A DNA stretch of 40,429 nucleotides from NCBI GenBank assembly GCA_028345955.1, contig JAOMEO010000010.1, positions 1-40,429 on the forward strand. The letters are read 5' to 3'. Source of the DNA: Candidatus Thioglobus sp. (GTDB lineage Bacteria; Pseudomonadota; Gammaproteobacteria; PS1; Pseudothioglobaceae). A program made the translations under genes and the position numbers. Of this stretch, positions 25,036 through 34,780 are shown piece after piece (within the stretch, counting starts at the first letter, position 1; every line of letters starts with the position of its first letter). The notes beneath the pieces are model-generated. The model was given only the letters and a program-made list of their open reading frames with translations, ran no database searches and was not told the origin of the DNA.

Positions 25036-26198
25036 TGAAGTTGCTGAAAAAGTTCATAACCAACATAACCGTCGGCTACAAGGCCGATGTCAGCTTGAAA
25101 TTTTCTAGTTGCGCTTCTCGTCTTTGGGCCTGCCATGCCATCTGGAACTCCAGTGTCGTATCCCAACAAATTTAAGGTTTGCTGGATGGTTAAGATGTTG
25201 TCCTTAGTAAGTAGAGGCTCTTCTATTGGTTTGGCGATCAACTTGCCACTACCATTTATACGGTTAGCCAGGTAGCCCACTGAAATGGCATATAAGAGAG
25301 AGTGATTCCAATCCATTATCACATCGAAGTTTCGATAAACTAAGAAAGCAGGACCGCGATGGCCCATAGGCACAATCAATGAAGCCTTCATATTAGAATT
25401 TGGTAGACGATTGCCGTTGGCTCTGAGTACCCCTAATTTAGCCCAATCATTGACGCTTTTCTTGATTCCTAAGCCGGTTTGTTTGTAATCAAAGTTTTTT
25501 GGAATAGAGGCCTCTCTTCCCCACTTTTCTCCTTTTGCCCAGCCATTCTTTTTCAGAAAATTAGCGGCACTAGCGTATATATCTTGCTTATTATTCCATA
25601 GATCGATTTTGCCATCTTTGTTGGCGTCAACACCGTAAGCCTGGACACTTGTTGGCATAAATTGAACTGCGCCCATCGCGCCAGCCCATGAGCCCTTTGC
25701 ATCCATAGGTATTGTATTTTTATCAATCAGCTTTAATAGTTCAATTAACTCCATAGTAAAGAAGTTAGAGCGTCGCCGGTCATAAGCCAAGGTTGCTAAA
25801 GATTGAATGAGATTATGGTTTCCCGTGTGGTAGCCATAATTACTCTCAATACCTAAAAATGAAACTAAAACATATGAAGGAACTCCATATTGTTGGGTGG
25901 TTTTGTTGAGTAATGAACTGTTTTGTTTTAATGTATCATAGCCATTATTTAGGCGAGTCTGAGTTACTCTTTTATTGACATAAGTCCAAAAATTTTGATT
26001 AAATTCCGGCTGTTTTTTATCCTCCTTAAGAGCCTCAGGTCTAGGTGAAAGTTGAAAAAAAGCTTTGTCAATTGTTGCTTTGGAGACGCCTTGCTCAGTA
26101 GCCATTTGGCGAATCTGAACTAAAAAGTCTTCAAAAGTGTGACTGCTGGCAAAGACGCTTGTTGTAAGAAAAACAAGACAAATAAATCTAAAAAACAT
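25032..26198 (-). CDS. mltB: Lytic murein transglycosylase B with peptidoglycan-binding domain
   Basis: Periplasmic enzyme that cleaves peptidoglycan with formation of 1,6-anhydromuramic acid. The 388 residues have a signal peptide (about 1-18, ending FASS), a lysozyme-like MltB domain with the catalytic Glu in FLGIESNYGYHTGNHN, and a C-terminal peptidoglycan-binding repeat (about 325-385) containing QTLNLLGYDTGVPDG. The frame allows a TTG start at 26204, but the ATG at 26198 is preferred. The signal peptide lacks a lipobox, so the protein is probably soluble. The ATG lies only 12 bases from the divergent apbE ATG. It heads a four-gene operon. Confidence 0.95.
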   Translation of the reverse strand: MFFRFICLVFLTTSVFASSHTFEDFLVQIRQMATEQGVSKATIDKAFFQLSPRPEALKEDKKQPEFNQNFWTYVNKRVTQTRLNNGYDTLKQNSSLLNKTTQQYGVPSYVLVSFLGIESNYGYHTGNHNLIQSLATLAYDRRRSNFFTMELIELLKLIDKNTIPMDAKGSWAGAMGAVQFMPTSVQAYGVDANKDGKIDLWNNKQDIYASAANFLKKNGWAKGEKWGREASIPKNFDYKQTGLGIKKSVNDWAKLGVLRANGNRLPNSNMKASLIVPMGHRGPAFLVYRNFDVIMDWNHSLLYAISVGYLANRINGSGKLIAKPIEEPLLTKDNILTIQQTLNLLGYDTGVPDGMAGPKTRSATRKFQADIGLVADGYVGYELFQQLQ

Positions 26199-26210
26199 GG
26201 TCAAATTATA

Positions 26211-27164
26211 ATGCGTAAATACTGTCTTATTTTAATTCTTTTTTTGCTGAGTGGTTGCTTTGAAAATGAAAGTGTCGAGCAAATCAAAGGCGAAAGTATG
26301 GGTACAAGTTATTCAATTAATGTTTTGGGTGATGAGAGCATTGAACAAGACATAATTGACAGACGACTTGTCGAAATCAATAATACTTTTTCAACATGGC
26401 AGGACGATTCGGAATTGTCTCAATTAAACCGTGCACCTGTAGATGAATGGATCGACGTTTCTAGTGAACTATATTCAATGCTAAAACAATCAGAAGAGAT
26501 ATACAAACAAACTGATGGTTACTTTGACCCAGGTATTGGCAGATTGATTGATTTGTGGGGTTTTGGTGCGAGTGGCGGTAGAACAGAGGAACCTAAAAGG
26601 GAGGCAATCGAGAAAGCCTTTAAAAATTCATCAATTAGGTATCTATTGATGGAGGATGGCCGAGTTAAAAAAACCAGAGATATACACATTAATCTCTCAG
26701 CGATTGCAAAGGGTTATGCGGTAGATGAAGTTGCACGCCTTATTAAAACGTCTGGTATCAAAAATTTTCTAGTTGAGATTGGCGGTGAAATTGTTGCTTC
26801 AGGAAATAATAGGGGAGATGATTGGGTTGTAGGTGTTGAGCGTCCAGATAATAAAGCACCGATTCCAATTGCATTGAAAGACGCATCTATTGCTACTTCC
26901 GGGAATTATCGTAATTATTTTATTTGGGAAGGTAAAAAATACATGCATATTTTCAACCCCTCAACTGGTTTGCCAGCCAACAATGACCTGTTTTCGGCTA
27001 CCGTGATTCATCCTCAAAGTGCTATGAGTGACGCTTACGCTACTGCTATGATGGCAATGGGTAGTGTGAAAGCTATTGAGCTTGCAAATAAATTGAAATT
27101 AACCGCATTACTTATAACGATTAAAGAAGATAATAATCAAATCATAAAAATTAACTTACCCTAA
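26211..27164 (+). CDS. apbE: FAD:protein FMN transferase (ApbE lipoprotein)
   Basis: Attaches FMN to Thr/Ser residues of flavoproteins such as Na+-translocating NADH dehydrogenase or RNF subunits. The 317 residues start with a lipoprotein signal whose lipobox is LLSGC, so it is anchored in a membrane facing the periplasm. The flavin and metal site blocks are GESMGTSYSI, DPGIGRLIDLWGFG, NLSAIAKGYAVDEVA, HIFNPSTGLPAN and the metal-binding SDAYATAMMAMG. The frame is open to a GTG at 26139 inside mltB, but the lipoprotein signal fixes the ATG at 26211. No flavoprotein target lies in the window. It leads the apbE-rarA-crcB operon. Confidence 0.96.
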   Translation: MRKYCLILILFLLSGCFENESVEQIKGESMGTSYSINVLGDESIEQDIIDRRLVEINNTFSTWQDDSELSQLNRAPVDEWIDVSSELYSMLKQSEEIYKQTDGYFDPGIGRLIDLWGFGASGGRTEEPKREAIEKAFKNSSIRYLLMEDGRVKKTRDIHINLSAIAKGYAVDEVARLIKTSGIKNFLVEIGGEIVASGNNRGDDWVVGVERPDNKAPIPIALKDASIATSGNYRNYFIWEGKKYMHIFNPSTGLPANNDLFSATVIHPQSAMSDAYATAMMAMGSVKAIELANKLKLTALLITIKEDNNQIIKINLP

Positions 27165-27166
27165 CT

Positions 27167-28417
27167 ATGCCCACCTATAAGCCACTTGCTGAAATATTGA
27201 GACCCAGTAGTTTGGCGGACTTTGTGGGTCAACGGCATCTATTGGATGATGATAAACCCATTGGTAAAACATTAGTTGACGGTAAACTCCATTCAATGAT
27301 TTTATGGGGTCCACCAGGATCAGGAAAAACAACTTTGGCGCGTATTGTCTGTAATCAAATGGGCGCCCATTTTGAACAGATGTCTGCAGTGTTGGACGGC
27401 ATTAAAGAACTTAGAAATGTGCTCGACCATGCTCAACGTTATCAGCAAAATAACAAAAGTACAGTATTGTTTGTTGATGAAATTCATCGCTTTAATAAAG
27501 CACAACAAGATGCCTTTTTACCTCACATAGAATCTGGATTGATTACACTAATTGGTGCAACTACAGAAAACCCATCTTTCGAAATCAATTCCTCTTTGCT
27601 ATCCAGGTTACGTGTATATGTCCTAAATAAACTCAACGATGATGAGCTTAGTATTGTTGCTTCGAGAGCTCTCGAAAGTCAGTCAGTAAACCTTGAAGAT
27701 GATGGATCGTTGTCACAAATTATTGCAGCTAGTGGTGGTGATGCACGCCGACTTATTAACATCATCGAGCAGTTGAGTCAAAAATTGGACAAAACCCTCA
27801 ATCAGAATGATGTCACAAAAACGCTTCAAGAAAAAATTGGTACTTTTGACAAGGGGGGTGATATTTTCTATCAACAGTTGTCCGCCTTTCATAAATCTGT
27901 TCGTGGTTCCTCACCAGATGGCGCTCTTTATTGGATGGCGCGGATGCTTGTTTCTGGTTGTGATCCCAAGGTGATTGCTAGACGTCTCCTTGCAATAGCC
28001 TCGGAAGATATAGGGAATGCTGACCCGAGGGCGCTGCAAATTACTCTGAACGCTTGGGACGTTTACGAACGCTTGGGCGATAAGGAGGGTAATCGTGCTA
28101 TAGCTCAAGCTGCTGTTTTTTGTGCCTGTGCGCCAAAATCTAACGCGGTCTATAAAGCATTTAACCAAGCAATGGAGGATGCAAGGAGCAGTGGTGACTT
28201 GGAGGTCCCAATTCACCTATGTAATGCGAGCACAAAATTGATGAAAGAGCTCGGTTACGGCAAAGGTTATCGTTATGCCCATAATGAGCCAGGCGCTTTT
28301 AGTAAGGGGCAAAGCTATTTCCCGAAGGAGATGGGCGAACAGGTTTATTATGAACCCACCGACCGTGGTCTAGAGATTAAAATTAGGGAAAAATTAAAAG
28401 AACTTAGGTCGACTTAA
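27167..28417 (+). CDS. rarA: Replication-associated recombination protein A (AAA+ ATPase)
   Basis: Clamp-loader-like AAA+ ATPase (RarA/MgsA) that works at stalled replication forks. The 416 residues begin LAEILRPSSLADFVGQ and contain Walker A GPPGSGKTTLAR (about 45-56), Walker B VLFVDEIHRFNKAQQD, sensor 1 IGATTENPSFEIN, and the C-terminal tetramerisation domain with DALYWMARMLVSGCDP-type text (SPDGALYWMARM). It starts two bases after the apbE stop and its stop overlaps crcB (TAATG). The pairing of rarA with crcB is seen in other gammaproteobacteria. Confidence 0.96.
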   Translation: MPTYKPLAEILRPSSLADFVGQRHLLDDDKPIGKTLVDGKLHSMILWGPPGSGKTTLARIVCNQMGAHFEQMSAVLDGIKELRNVLDHAQRYQQNNKSTVLFVDEIHRFNKAQQDAFLPHIESGLITLIGATTENPSFEINSSLLSRLRVYVLNKLNDDELSIVASRALESQSVNLEDDGSLSQIIAASGGDARRLINIIEQLSQKLDKTLNQNDVTKTLQEKIGTFDKGGDIFYQQLSAFHKSVRGSSPDGALYWMARMLVSGCDPKVIARRLLAIASEDIGNADPRALQITLNAWDVYERLGDKEGNRAIAQAAVFCACAPKSNAVYKAFNQAMEDARSSGDLEVPIHLCNASTKLMKELGYGKGYRYAHNEPGAFSKGQSYFPKEMGEQVYYEPTDRGLEIKIREKLKELRST

Positions 28418-28818
28418 TGAATACACTAGCATCAATTGCGAGCATTGGAGTAGGGGCAACCGTTGGCGCTAGTTGTCGCTATTATATAGGCGTTTTATCC
28501 ATACAGTACCTTGGTAAAGCGTTTCCTTATGGAACTTTGATTTCTAATGTTGTTGGTTCTTTTATTGCCGGTATATTAGTGGTTGTTATTTTGGAAAAGC
28601 TCTTACTCAGTGAGACCTATCGGTTGATGTTGTTAGTTGGATTAACCGGCTCTTTGACAACCATGTCAACACTTTCATTTGAATCTCTTGAGATGTTAAG
28701 TGGAGGGAACTATGGCCAAGCGCTTTTGAATATTTTGTTGAACATAGGTCTTTCACTTTTAGCTGCTGGTTTTGGTGTGATGCTAGCTAAATATGGTTTT
28801 AATTTAGCGCAAAGCTAA
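28417..28818 (+). CDS. crcB: Fluoride channel CrcB/Fluc
   Basis: Dual-topology channel that exports fluoride across the inner membrane. The 133 residues form four helices and show the family marks GASCRYYIG, the asparagine motif TLISNVVGSFIAG, and GLTGSLTTMSTLSFE with the pore threonines and phenylalanine. The start overlaps the rarA stop. There is no fluoride riboswitch in front of it, as expected for an internal operon gene. Its last 15 bases overlap the end of gshB on the other strand. Confidence 0.95.
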   Translation: MNTLASIASIGVGATVGASCRYYIGVLSIQYLGKAFPYGTLISNVVGSFIAGILVVVILEKLLLSETYRLMLLVGLTGSLTTMSTLSFESLEMLSGGNYGQALLNILLNIGLSLLAAGFGVMLAKYGFNLAQS

Positions 28819-29760
28819 CTTCTCTTCAATGACATCTAGTAATTGGGCGGAGATGTTAAGGTCAAATTGTTTGTCTAGTTCACGAATGCCGGTTGGGCTG
28901 GTTACATTAATCTCGGTAATATAATCCCCAATCACATCGAGACCTACAAATATTAGCTCTTTTTCAATCAGCATTGGTGAAATTTTTTCGCATAGATATC
29001 GATCTCGTTCAGTTAAAGGCTGACCAACGCCTTTAGCACCAGCAGCCAAGTTTCCTTTAAAACTACCCTCTGCAGGCAATCGAGCAAGTGCATAGTCAAT
29101 AGGAATGCCGTTAATCAATAAAATACGTTTGTCCCCCAGCATTATTTCCGTCAAAAATTCCTGTGCCATAATGTAGCGTTGTCCTTGATTGGTTAAACGC
29201 AACAACACTTCATTAATATTGTCATCACCTATCTTTAGTTTGTATATGTCTTTTCCACCCATACCATCAAGTGGCTTCACAATAGCTGCTTCGTTATCAT
29301 TAATAAAAGCTATGAGTTGTTCTATATTTGAACTGACAAGAGTTTTGGGTATGTAATCAGAAAAATTTAATGAAAACAATTTTTCATTAGCATCCCTTAG
29401 AGAGCTAGGCTTATTAACAACTATAACTCCACCGATTTCAGCCTGCTCTAGTAAATAGGTGGCATAAATATAGTCCATATCAAATGGAGGATCTTTGCGC
29501 ATAAAAATGATATCAACGTTTGAAAGTGAGAGTAACTCTTGTTCACCACATGAGTACCAATTGTTCTGCGAGTCATTAACAAAAGTTTTTCGGACATTAG
29601 CGAATACCTGTCCTTTTAAGTGGAACATATCAACACTATCAAAAGTGTAGATTTCCCAATTTCGATTTTGTGCTTCAAGCATCATTGCAAAAGAAGAATC
29701 TTTTTTTCGATTGATACTGGAGATGTCGTCCATCAACACAGCAAGTGTGATTGGTTGCAT
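28804..29760 (-). CDS. gshB: Glutathione synthetase
   Basis: ATP-grasp enzyme joining gamma-glutamylcysteine and glycine to make glutathione. The 318 residues carry the substrate-domain text LMDDISSINRKKDSSFAMMLEAQ, FMRKDPPFDMDYIYATYLLE, the ATP-grasp VKPLDGMGGKDIYKL, NLAAGAKGVGQPLT and the metal and glycine end EINVTSPTGIRELD. The frame is open to 29778, but the ATG at 29760 matches the usual N-terminus. gshA is not in the window. It diverges from the initiator tRNA. Confidence 0.96.
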   Translation of the reverse strand: MQPITLAVLMDDISSINRKKDSSFAMMLEAQNRNWEIYTFDSVDMFHLKGQVFANVRKTFVNDSQNNWYSCGEQELLSLSNVDIIFMRKDPPFDMDYIYATYLLEQAEIGGVIVVNKPSSLRDANEKLFSLNFSDYIPKTLVSSNIEQLIAFINDNEAAIVKPLDGMGGKDIYKLKIGDDNINEVLLRLTNQGQRYIMAQEFLTEIMLGDKRILLINGIPIDYALARLPAEGSFKGNLAAGAKGVGQPLTERDRYLCEKISPMLIEKELIFVGLDVIGDYITEINVTSPTGIRELDKQFDLNISAQLLDVIEEKLALR

Positions 29761-29816
29761 GCACTTATTATAAAGCAATCGGTTTAGATATGAATATGCT
29801 TACAAGGCAAAAGTTC

Positions 29817-29845
29817 TTGAAGTGACAAGCTTTTGGGCGTATAAT
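29817..29845 (+). promoter_or_regulatory. Promoter of the initiator tRNA-rimP-nusA-infB operon
   Basis: TTGAAG at 29817-29822, a 17-base spacer and a perfect TATAAT at 29840-29845, ending 13 bases before the tRNA. This is the best sigma-70 type promoter seen for the operon. Confidence 0.8.
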
Positions 29846-29858
29846 TCTGCCACTTTAG

Positions 29859-29935
<77 letters not shown>

Positions 29936-29941
29936 ATTAAG

Positions 29942-29963
29942 ACCCCCTCTTTTGGGGGTTTTT
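29942..29963 (+). terminator. Terminator between the initiator tRNA and rimP
   Basis: Stem ACCCCC (29942-29947) and GGGGGT (29954-29959), loop TCTTTT, followed by a T tract to 29963. As no other promoter is evident before rimP at 29978, it is probably read through in part, setting the ratio of tRNA to mRNA. Confidence 0.78.
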
Positions 29964-29977
29964 ATTAGGAATTTTTT

Positions 29978-30439
29978 ATGGCTAAAATAGCTGACAAAGT
30001 GTTTTCAATAATCAATCCAATCGTTATCGATATGGGCTATGAATTGCTTGGCATTGAATATGTTGCCAGTGGAAAGCATTCAGTATTGAGGATTTATATT
30101 GATTGTGAGAAAGGTATTAGAGTGAATGATTGCGAAACTGTTTCACGACAAGTAAGTTCAATAATGGATGTTGAAGACCCAATCAGCGAGCAGTATAATC
30201 TAGAGGTGTCGTCACCGGGCATTGAGCGACCTCTCTTTATGATTGCACATTATCAGCGTTTTCTTGGTCATAATGTTCGTTTAAGGACATATAGACCAAT
30301 TGATGGTAAGAGAAATTTTACTGGCTGTATTGGTAGTGTAGGAGAAACCAGTAATACAATTGAGTTGGTTACTGAGCTTGGACCAGTTACTTTGGACATA
30401 GGTTTAATTGAAAAAGCAAATTTAGTTGCTCATTTTTAG
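29978..30439 (+). CDS. rimP: Ribosome maturation factor RimP
   Basis: Factor needed for maturation of the 30S subunit. The 153 residues match the two-domain family, with YELLGIEYVASGKHSVLRIYID (about 21-42), VNDCETVSRQVSSIMDVEDPI, and the loop YNLEVSSPGIERPL (about 72-85), then an SH3-like C-terminal domain. An AGGA lies upstream of the ATG. It is the first protein gene after the initiator tRNA and precedes nusA by nine bases. Confidence 0.95.
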   Translation: MAKIADKVFSIINPIVIDMGYELLGIEYVASGKHSVLRIYIDCEKGIRVNDCETVSRQVSSIMDVEDPISEQYNLEVSSPGIERPLFMIAHYQRFLGHNVRLRTYRPIDGKRNFTGCIGSVGETSNTIELVTELGPVTLDIGLIEKANLVAHF

Positions 30440-30448
30440 GAGAAGCGC

Positions 30449-31924
30449 ATGGATGGCAAAGAATTATTTTTAATGATTGAGGCAATTTCGAATGAGAAAA
30501 ATATAACCCAAGAGGATGTCATTGAATCATTAGAAGAGGCTTTAGCTGTGGCAACAAAAAAGCGAAATAATATAGATGTTCGTGTAGAAGTGGATAGGCA
30601 TAGTGGAGATTTTAAAACCTTTAGGCGCTGGCTAGTGGTTGAAACTGGTGCTGATTTTGTTGATGACGATGGAACTGAATTTGATGCCGAATTGCACGTC
30701 TATCAAACCGACTCTAATGGTGTGTTGGCAGACTCTTATGTTGAAGAAGAAATGGAATCTATTGAGTTTGGCAGAATTGCTGCTCAAATCGCTAAGCAAG
30801 TCATTATTCAAAAAGTTCGTGAAGCAGAAAGAACTGTCGTTGTTGATAATTTTTCCAAGCGTGTCGGTGAGGTTGTAATGGTCACGGTAAAACGAGTTGA
30901 GCGAGGCAATGTTTATGTTGACATGGGTGGTATAGACGGCATGATTTCTAAGTATGATTTAATACCAAACGAATCAATCAGAAAGAATGATCGTTTAAGA
31001 GCTTTTATTAAAGAGGTGAAGTCTACTCCTAGGGGGGCACAAATCTTTTTAAGTCGTACAGCAAACGAAATGATGGTTGAACTTTTTGAGATGGAAGTCC
31101 CTGAAATCAGTGAAGGTGTAATAGAAATCAAAGCTGGAGCACGAGATCCAGGGCTTCGCTCCAAGTTAGCGGTTAAAGCGAAAGACAAACGCATAGACCC
31201 AATTGGCTCTTGTATTGGCATGCGAGGTGCGCGTGTTCAGGCGGTTTCGAATGAACTCAATGGGGAAAGAGTGGATATCATTCTTTGGGACGAAGACCCC
31301 GCACAGTTTGTCATTAACGCGATGGCTCCAGCAGAGGTCAGCTCAATTGTAGTTGATGAAGAAAAAGGCTCAATGGACATCGCAGTTGATGAAGATCAAT
31401 TGGCGCTTGCTATTGGCCGAGGCGGTCAAAATATTAAATTAGCTAGCAAATTGACGGGATGGAAGCTCAATGTTATGTCGCTCACTGATGCGGATGAAAT
31501 GCAGGCAAAAGAGGTACAAAAAACAGGTGAAAAGTTGGCAGATAAGCTAGGTGTCGATGCCGAAGTTGCAGGTGTTCTGATAGACGAGGGCTATACTAGT
31601 TTAGATGAAATTGCTGAAGCTGAAGCTCAAGCCTTATCACAAATTGAGGAGTTCGACTCTGAAATGGTAGACGAACTTCAAGAAAGAGCACAGGACGCCC
31701 AATTGGTTAAAGCATTAAATGATGCCGAAGCTACTGAGATTCTGTTAGCTATTGAGAGTGTAGATGAGTCTCTTGCGGGCGCACTGGTAGAAGCAGAAAT
31801 ATTAACGGTAAATTCTTTAGCTGAGTTGTCCATTGTTGAACTATTAGAAATTCAAGATATTGGTAATGACAACGCTTCAGCTGTTATTATGGCAGCCAGA
31901 GAAAATGAAGGTTGGTTTGACTGA
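30449..31924 (+). CDS. nusA: Transcription termination/antitermination factor NusA
   Basis: RNA polymerase-binding factor that controls pausing, termination and antitermination. The 491 residues comprise the N-terminal polymerase-binding domain (1-130), an S1 domain (about 135-200, with GEVVMVTVKRVERGNVYVDMG), two KH domains (about 205-345, with IGMRGARVQAVSNELNGE and LAIGRGGQNIKLASKL), and two C-terminal helix-hairpin-helix repeats as in E. coli. AGGAG precedes the ATG. It sits between rimP and infB in the conserved order. Confidence 0.97.
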   Translation: MDGKELFLMIEAISNEKNITQEDVIESLEEALAVATKKRNNIDVRVEVDRHSGDFKTFRRWLVVETGADFVDDDGTEFDAELHVYQTDSNGVLADSYVEEEMESIEFGRIAAQIAKQVIIQKVREAERTVVVDNFSKRVGEVVMVTVKRVERGNVYVDMGGIDGMISKYDLIPNESIRKNDRLRAFIKEVKSTPRGAQIFLSRTANEMMVELFEMEVPEISEGVIEIKAGARDPGLRSKLAVKAKDKRIDPIGSCIGMRGARVQAVSNELNGERVDIILWDEDPAQFVINAMAPAEVSSIVVDEEKGSMDIAVDEDQLALAIGRGGQNIKLASKLTGWKLNVMSLTDADEMQAKEVQKTGEKLADKLGVDAEVAGVLIDEGYTSLDEIAEAEAQALSQIEEFDSEMVDELQERAQDAQLVKALNDAEATEILLAIESVDESLAGALVEAEILTVNSLAELSIVELLEIQDIGNDNASAVIMAARENEGWFD

Positions 31925-31974
31925 TATTTTATGGTTAGTAAAGGACAAATATAATAGATTTATAGGCAATCAAT

Positions 31975-34413
31975 ATGGCACATACGGTAGAAAGTTTATC
32001 AAAACTACTTAAAAAGACACCTGACCAGGTTATATCGATTCTATCTGACGCAGGCATAGAAGGGAAAACGGCGGAAGCAAACATTTCAGCGGATGAAAGA
32101 AAGATATTAATGTCCAGCCTTAGTAAACGCTCTGGCACCAAATCAAGTATCTCTGTATCACGTAAAACACCCACGTCAAAAACAACTTCAACCATAACGG
32201 GCGGTGTCAAAATTCAGGTTAAAAAGAAGCGCGATATTCCTAATATTGTTGTAGATGTCGCTTCAGGTGAAGCAATGTTGAAAGACCAAAAAGCCCTAGA
32301 AACTGGCAGATTGGCTGATCAAAAGGATCAAGAGCATGACGACAAACGTCAAGATACGATGCTTCAGCAAAAGATAAAGAATGAAGATTTAATTACTCAA
32401 AAAAATCAGAAAGAGCTTGTTGCAAAAACACAAGAAGATAAGAATGTTATAGAATCTCCAGTTCCCAAAAAAGCTAAAGAAGCAAAAAAGCAACCAAAAA
32501 GGCGTCGTAACACTTCAGTAACTTCATCAAACCGTAAAGAACTTCATGTTGCTCATCACAATCCAAATCGCAAACTCAAGAAAAAAGAGAGAACTCAAAT
32601 TTCGCAAAAAGTCCAAGATGAGCAAGCACAACATGGTTTTCATATGCCTGTAGAACCAATCACTCATGAAGTCCTAATTCCTGAGACAATAAAAATCTCT
32701 GAATTGGCTTTAAAAATGACCACCAAAGCGGGCGAAGTTCTTAAGGTAATGATGAGTATGGGGGTAATGGCTACCCTTAATGATGTGATTGATCAAGACA
32801 CAGCAATGCTTGTAGTTGAGGAGATGGGCCATACACCAATAGCCAGCAATGAAGAGACTGTAGAAGACACTCTAGTTCAAGATGAAAGTGACAGTGCAAA
32901 GGCAGTTCCAAGGCCACCTGTGGTCACTATCATGGGGCACGTTGACCATGGAAAAACATCCCTTCTCGATTATATTCGAAAATCCAAAGTGGCATCTGCA
33001 GAAGCAGGTGGCATTACTCAGCATATTGGTGCTTATCAAATCACTCAAAAAGGCCAAATTATTACTTTTATTGATACTCCTGGTCATGCTGCTTTTTCCA
33101 AAATGAGGCTTCGAGGAGCTAATGCGACTGACATCGTAGTTCTTGTCGTTGCTGCTGATGACGGAGTTATGCCACAAACCATTGAATCCATTAAGCATGC
33201 AAAAGATGCAGAAGTTCCTATTATTGTGGCGATTAACAAAATAGATAAAGAAGGAGTAGTAATTGACAAAGTAAAGCAGGTACTTTCTACCCATGAGGTT
33301 GTTTCTGAAGAATGGGGTGGTGAAGTTTTGATGGTTGGCGTTTCAGCTCATACTGGTGAAGGTATTGATGAGCTTCTAGAAAGCATCACTCTTACTGCAG
33401 AAATGAATGAAATAAAAGCGGTTGTAAATAAACCAGCAAGTGGTGTTGTTCTGGAGGCTAGATTAGACAAAGGTCGAGGCAAGGTGACTACGATTTTAGT
33501 GCAATCAGGTACATTGAAAAAAGGTGATATTGTAATTGCTGGTTTAGAGTATGGAAAGATAAAGCAAATTATTAATGACAACGGTAAGACTATTAAAGAA
33601 GCTGGCCCTTCAACACCAGTTGAAATATTAGGTTTGTCTGGTGTGCCAGACTCAGGAGCTGAAGTATTGGTCGTAGAGAGTGAACGCAAGGCTCGAGAAG
33701 TAGCTGACTTTAGAAAAACGAAAGACCGAGAAACGAAACTTCAAAAGCAGCAGGCTGAAAAGATGGATAATTTCTTTTCAAAAATGGAAGAAGGAGAAGT
33801 TTCGACCGTTAATGTTCTACTTAAGTCTGACGTTCATGGTTCAGCCCAGGCATTAGTTGAAGCAATAGAAGAGCTCTCAACAGAAGAAGTAAAGATTAAG
33901 GTTATTTCCTCCGGGGTAGGCGCAATTAATAACACAGACATTTCGATGGCAAGTACATCTAATGCAATCGTGCTTGGTTTCAACGTCCGTGCCGATGCTG
34001 TTGCCCGTAAAACTGCTGACACAGAAGGTGTTAGGATTGAATATTACAGCATAATCTATAATCTGATTGATGACATGAAGGCCATCATGGGTGGCATGCT
34101 GAGTCCAGAATTTAGTGAAAATATTATTGGTGTAGCGAGCGTTCAAGACGTCTTTAGGTCCCCTAAATTTGGTGACATTGCTGGTTGTATGGTAGACGAA
34201 GGTTTCGTTAAGAGAGATAGCCCAATCCGAGTGTTGCGTGAAAGTATAGTTATATATGAAGGAGAATTAGAGTCATTGCGACGCTTTAAAGATGACGTCA
34301 AAGAGGTCAAGTCAGGTACTGAATGTGGCATCGGTGTTCTTAACTATACTGATGTCCAGCCTGGAGATCAAATTGAAGTGTTCGAACGCATTGAGCGAGC
34401 TCGCAAACTATAG
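31975..34413 (+). CDS. infB: Translation initiation factor IF-2
   Basis: GTPase that brings initiator tRNA to the ribosome. The 812 residues include an N-terminal IF2_N domain (about 1-50), a long Lys/Gln/Glu-rich linker (90-220), a second IF2_N domain (about 235-285), and the G domain with [12 protein letters not shown] (about 319-330), [18 protein letters not shown] and SAHTGEG. The later domains bind fMet-tRNA and IF-1. The length is somewhat less than in E. coli because the linker is shorter. It lies in the same operon as its substrate, the initiator tRNA. Confidence 0.97.
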   Translation: MAHTVESLSKLLKKTPDQVISILSDAGIEGKTAEANISADERKILMSSLSKRSGTKSSISVSRKTPTSKTTSTITGGVKIQVKKKRDIPNIVVDVASGEAMLKDQKALETGRLADQKDQEHDDKRQDTMLQQKIKNEDLITQKNQKELVAKTQEDKNVIESPVPKKAKEAKKQPKRRRNTSVTSSNRKELHVAHHNPNRKLKKKERTQISQKVQDEQAQHGFHMPVEPITHEVLIPETIKISELALKMTTKAGEVLKVMMSMGVMATLNDVIDQDTAMLVVEEMGHTPIASNEETVEDTLVQDESDSAKAVPRPPVVTIMGHVDHGKTSLLDYIRKSKVASAEAGGITQHIGAYQITQKGQIITFIDTPGHAAFSKMRLRGANATDIVVLVVAADDGVMPQTIESIKHAKDAEVPIIVAINKIDKEGVVIDKVKQVLSTHEVVSEEWGGEVLMVGVSAHTGEGIDELLESITLTAEMNEIKAVVNKPASGVVLEARLDKGRGKVTTILVQSGTLKKGDIVIAGLEYGKIKQIINDNGKTIKEAGPSTPVEILGLSGVPDSGAEVLVVESERKAREVADFRKTKDRETKLQKQQAEKMDNFFSKMEEGEVSTVNVLLKSDVHGSAQALVEAIEELSTEEVKIKVISSGVGAINNTDISMASTSNAIVLGFNVRADAVARKTADTEGVRIEYYSIIYNLIDDMKAIMGGMLSPEFSENIIGVASVQDVFRSPKFGDIAGCMVDEGFVKRDSPIRVLRESIVIYEGELESLRRFKDDVKEVKSGTECGIGVLNYTDVQPGDQIEVFERIERARKL

Positions 34414-34427
34414 AGGAGATTCTCTTA

Positions 34428-34766
34428 GTGGCACAACAACTTAGTTACAGAACTGAAAGAGTTAATGAGCTTATGCGGCGTGAATTAGTTTTGTTGTTGA
34501 AACAAGAGACTAAAGATCCCCGATTAAAGCAGGTCGTTATAACTGATGTTATTGTTAGTCGTGATCTTACTAGTGCAAAAGTATTTTTTTCTGTAGATGA
34601 AGATTCTAAGATCATTGTTGCATCCTTGCTAAACAAGGCTAGTGGTTTTTTTCGCTCAAGCTTATCTAAGACTTTGGATTTGCGGCACACGCCAACACTG
34701 AGTTTTATTTATGATCCGGCGCCTAATACAGGAGCTAGAATAGACGACCTTCTCAAAAAACTCTAA
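34428..34766 (+). CDS. rbfA: Ribosome-binding factor A
   Basis: Small KH-fold protein that helps 16S rRNA 5' end maturation. The 112 residues begin SYRTERVNELMRRELVLLLK and contain KDPRLKQVVITDVIVSRDLTSAKVFF and the C-terminal LRHTPTLSFIYDPAPNTGARID, all typical. The start is GTG, with AGGAG about ten bases before it. It is 14 bases after infB and 14 bases before truB. Confidence 0.95.
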   Translation: MAQQLSYRTERVNELMRRELVLLLKQETKDPRLKQVVITDVIVSRDLTSAKVFFSVDEDSKIIVASLLNKASGFFRSSLSKTLDLRHTPTLSFIYDPAPNTGARIDDLLKKL

Positions 34767-34780
34767 ATTATTTACTTACA

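Noticed and set aside
28417-28818. A fluoride riboswitch in front of crcB
   Set aside because: The start overlaps the rarA stop, leaving no room for a leader, and no such fold is seen upstream of apbE.
32872-33294. 140-residue minus-strand frame inside infB
   Set aside because: It is antisense to the conserved GTPase domain, and its composition follows the codon pattern of the real gene.
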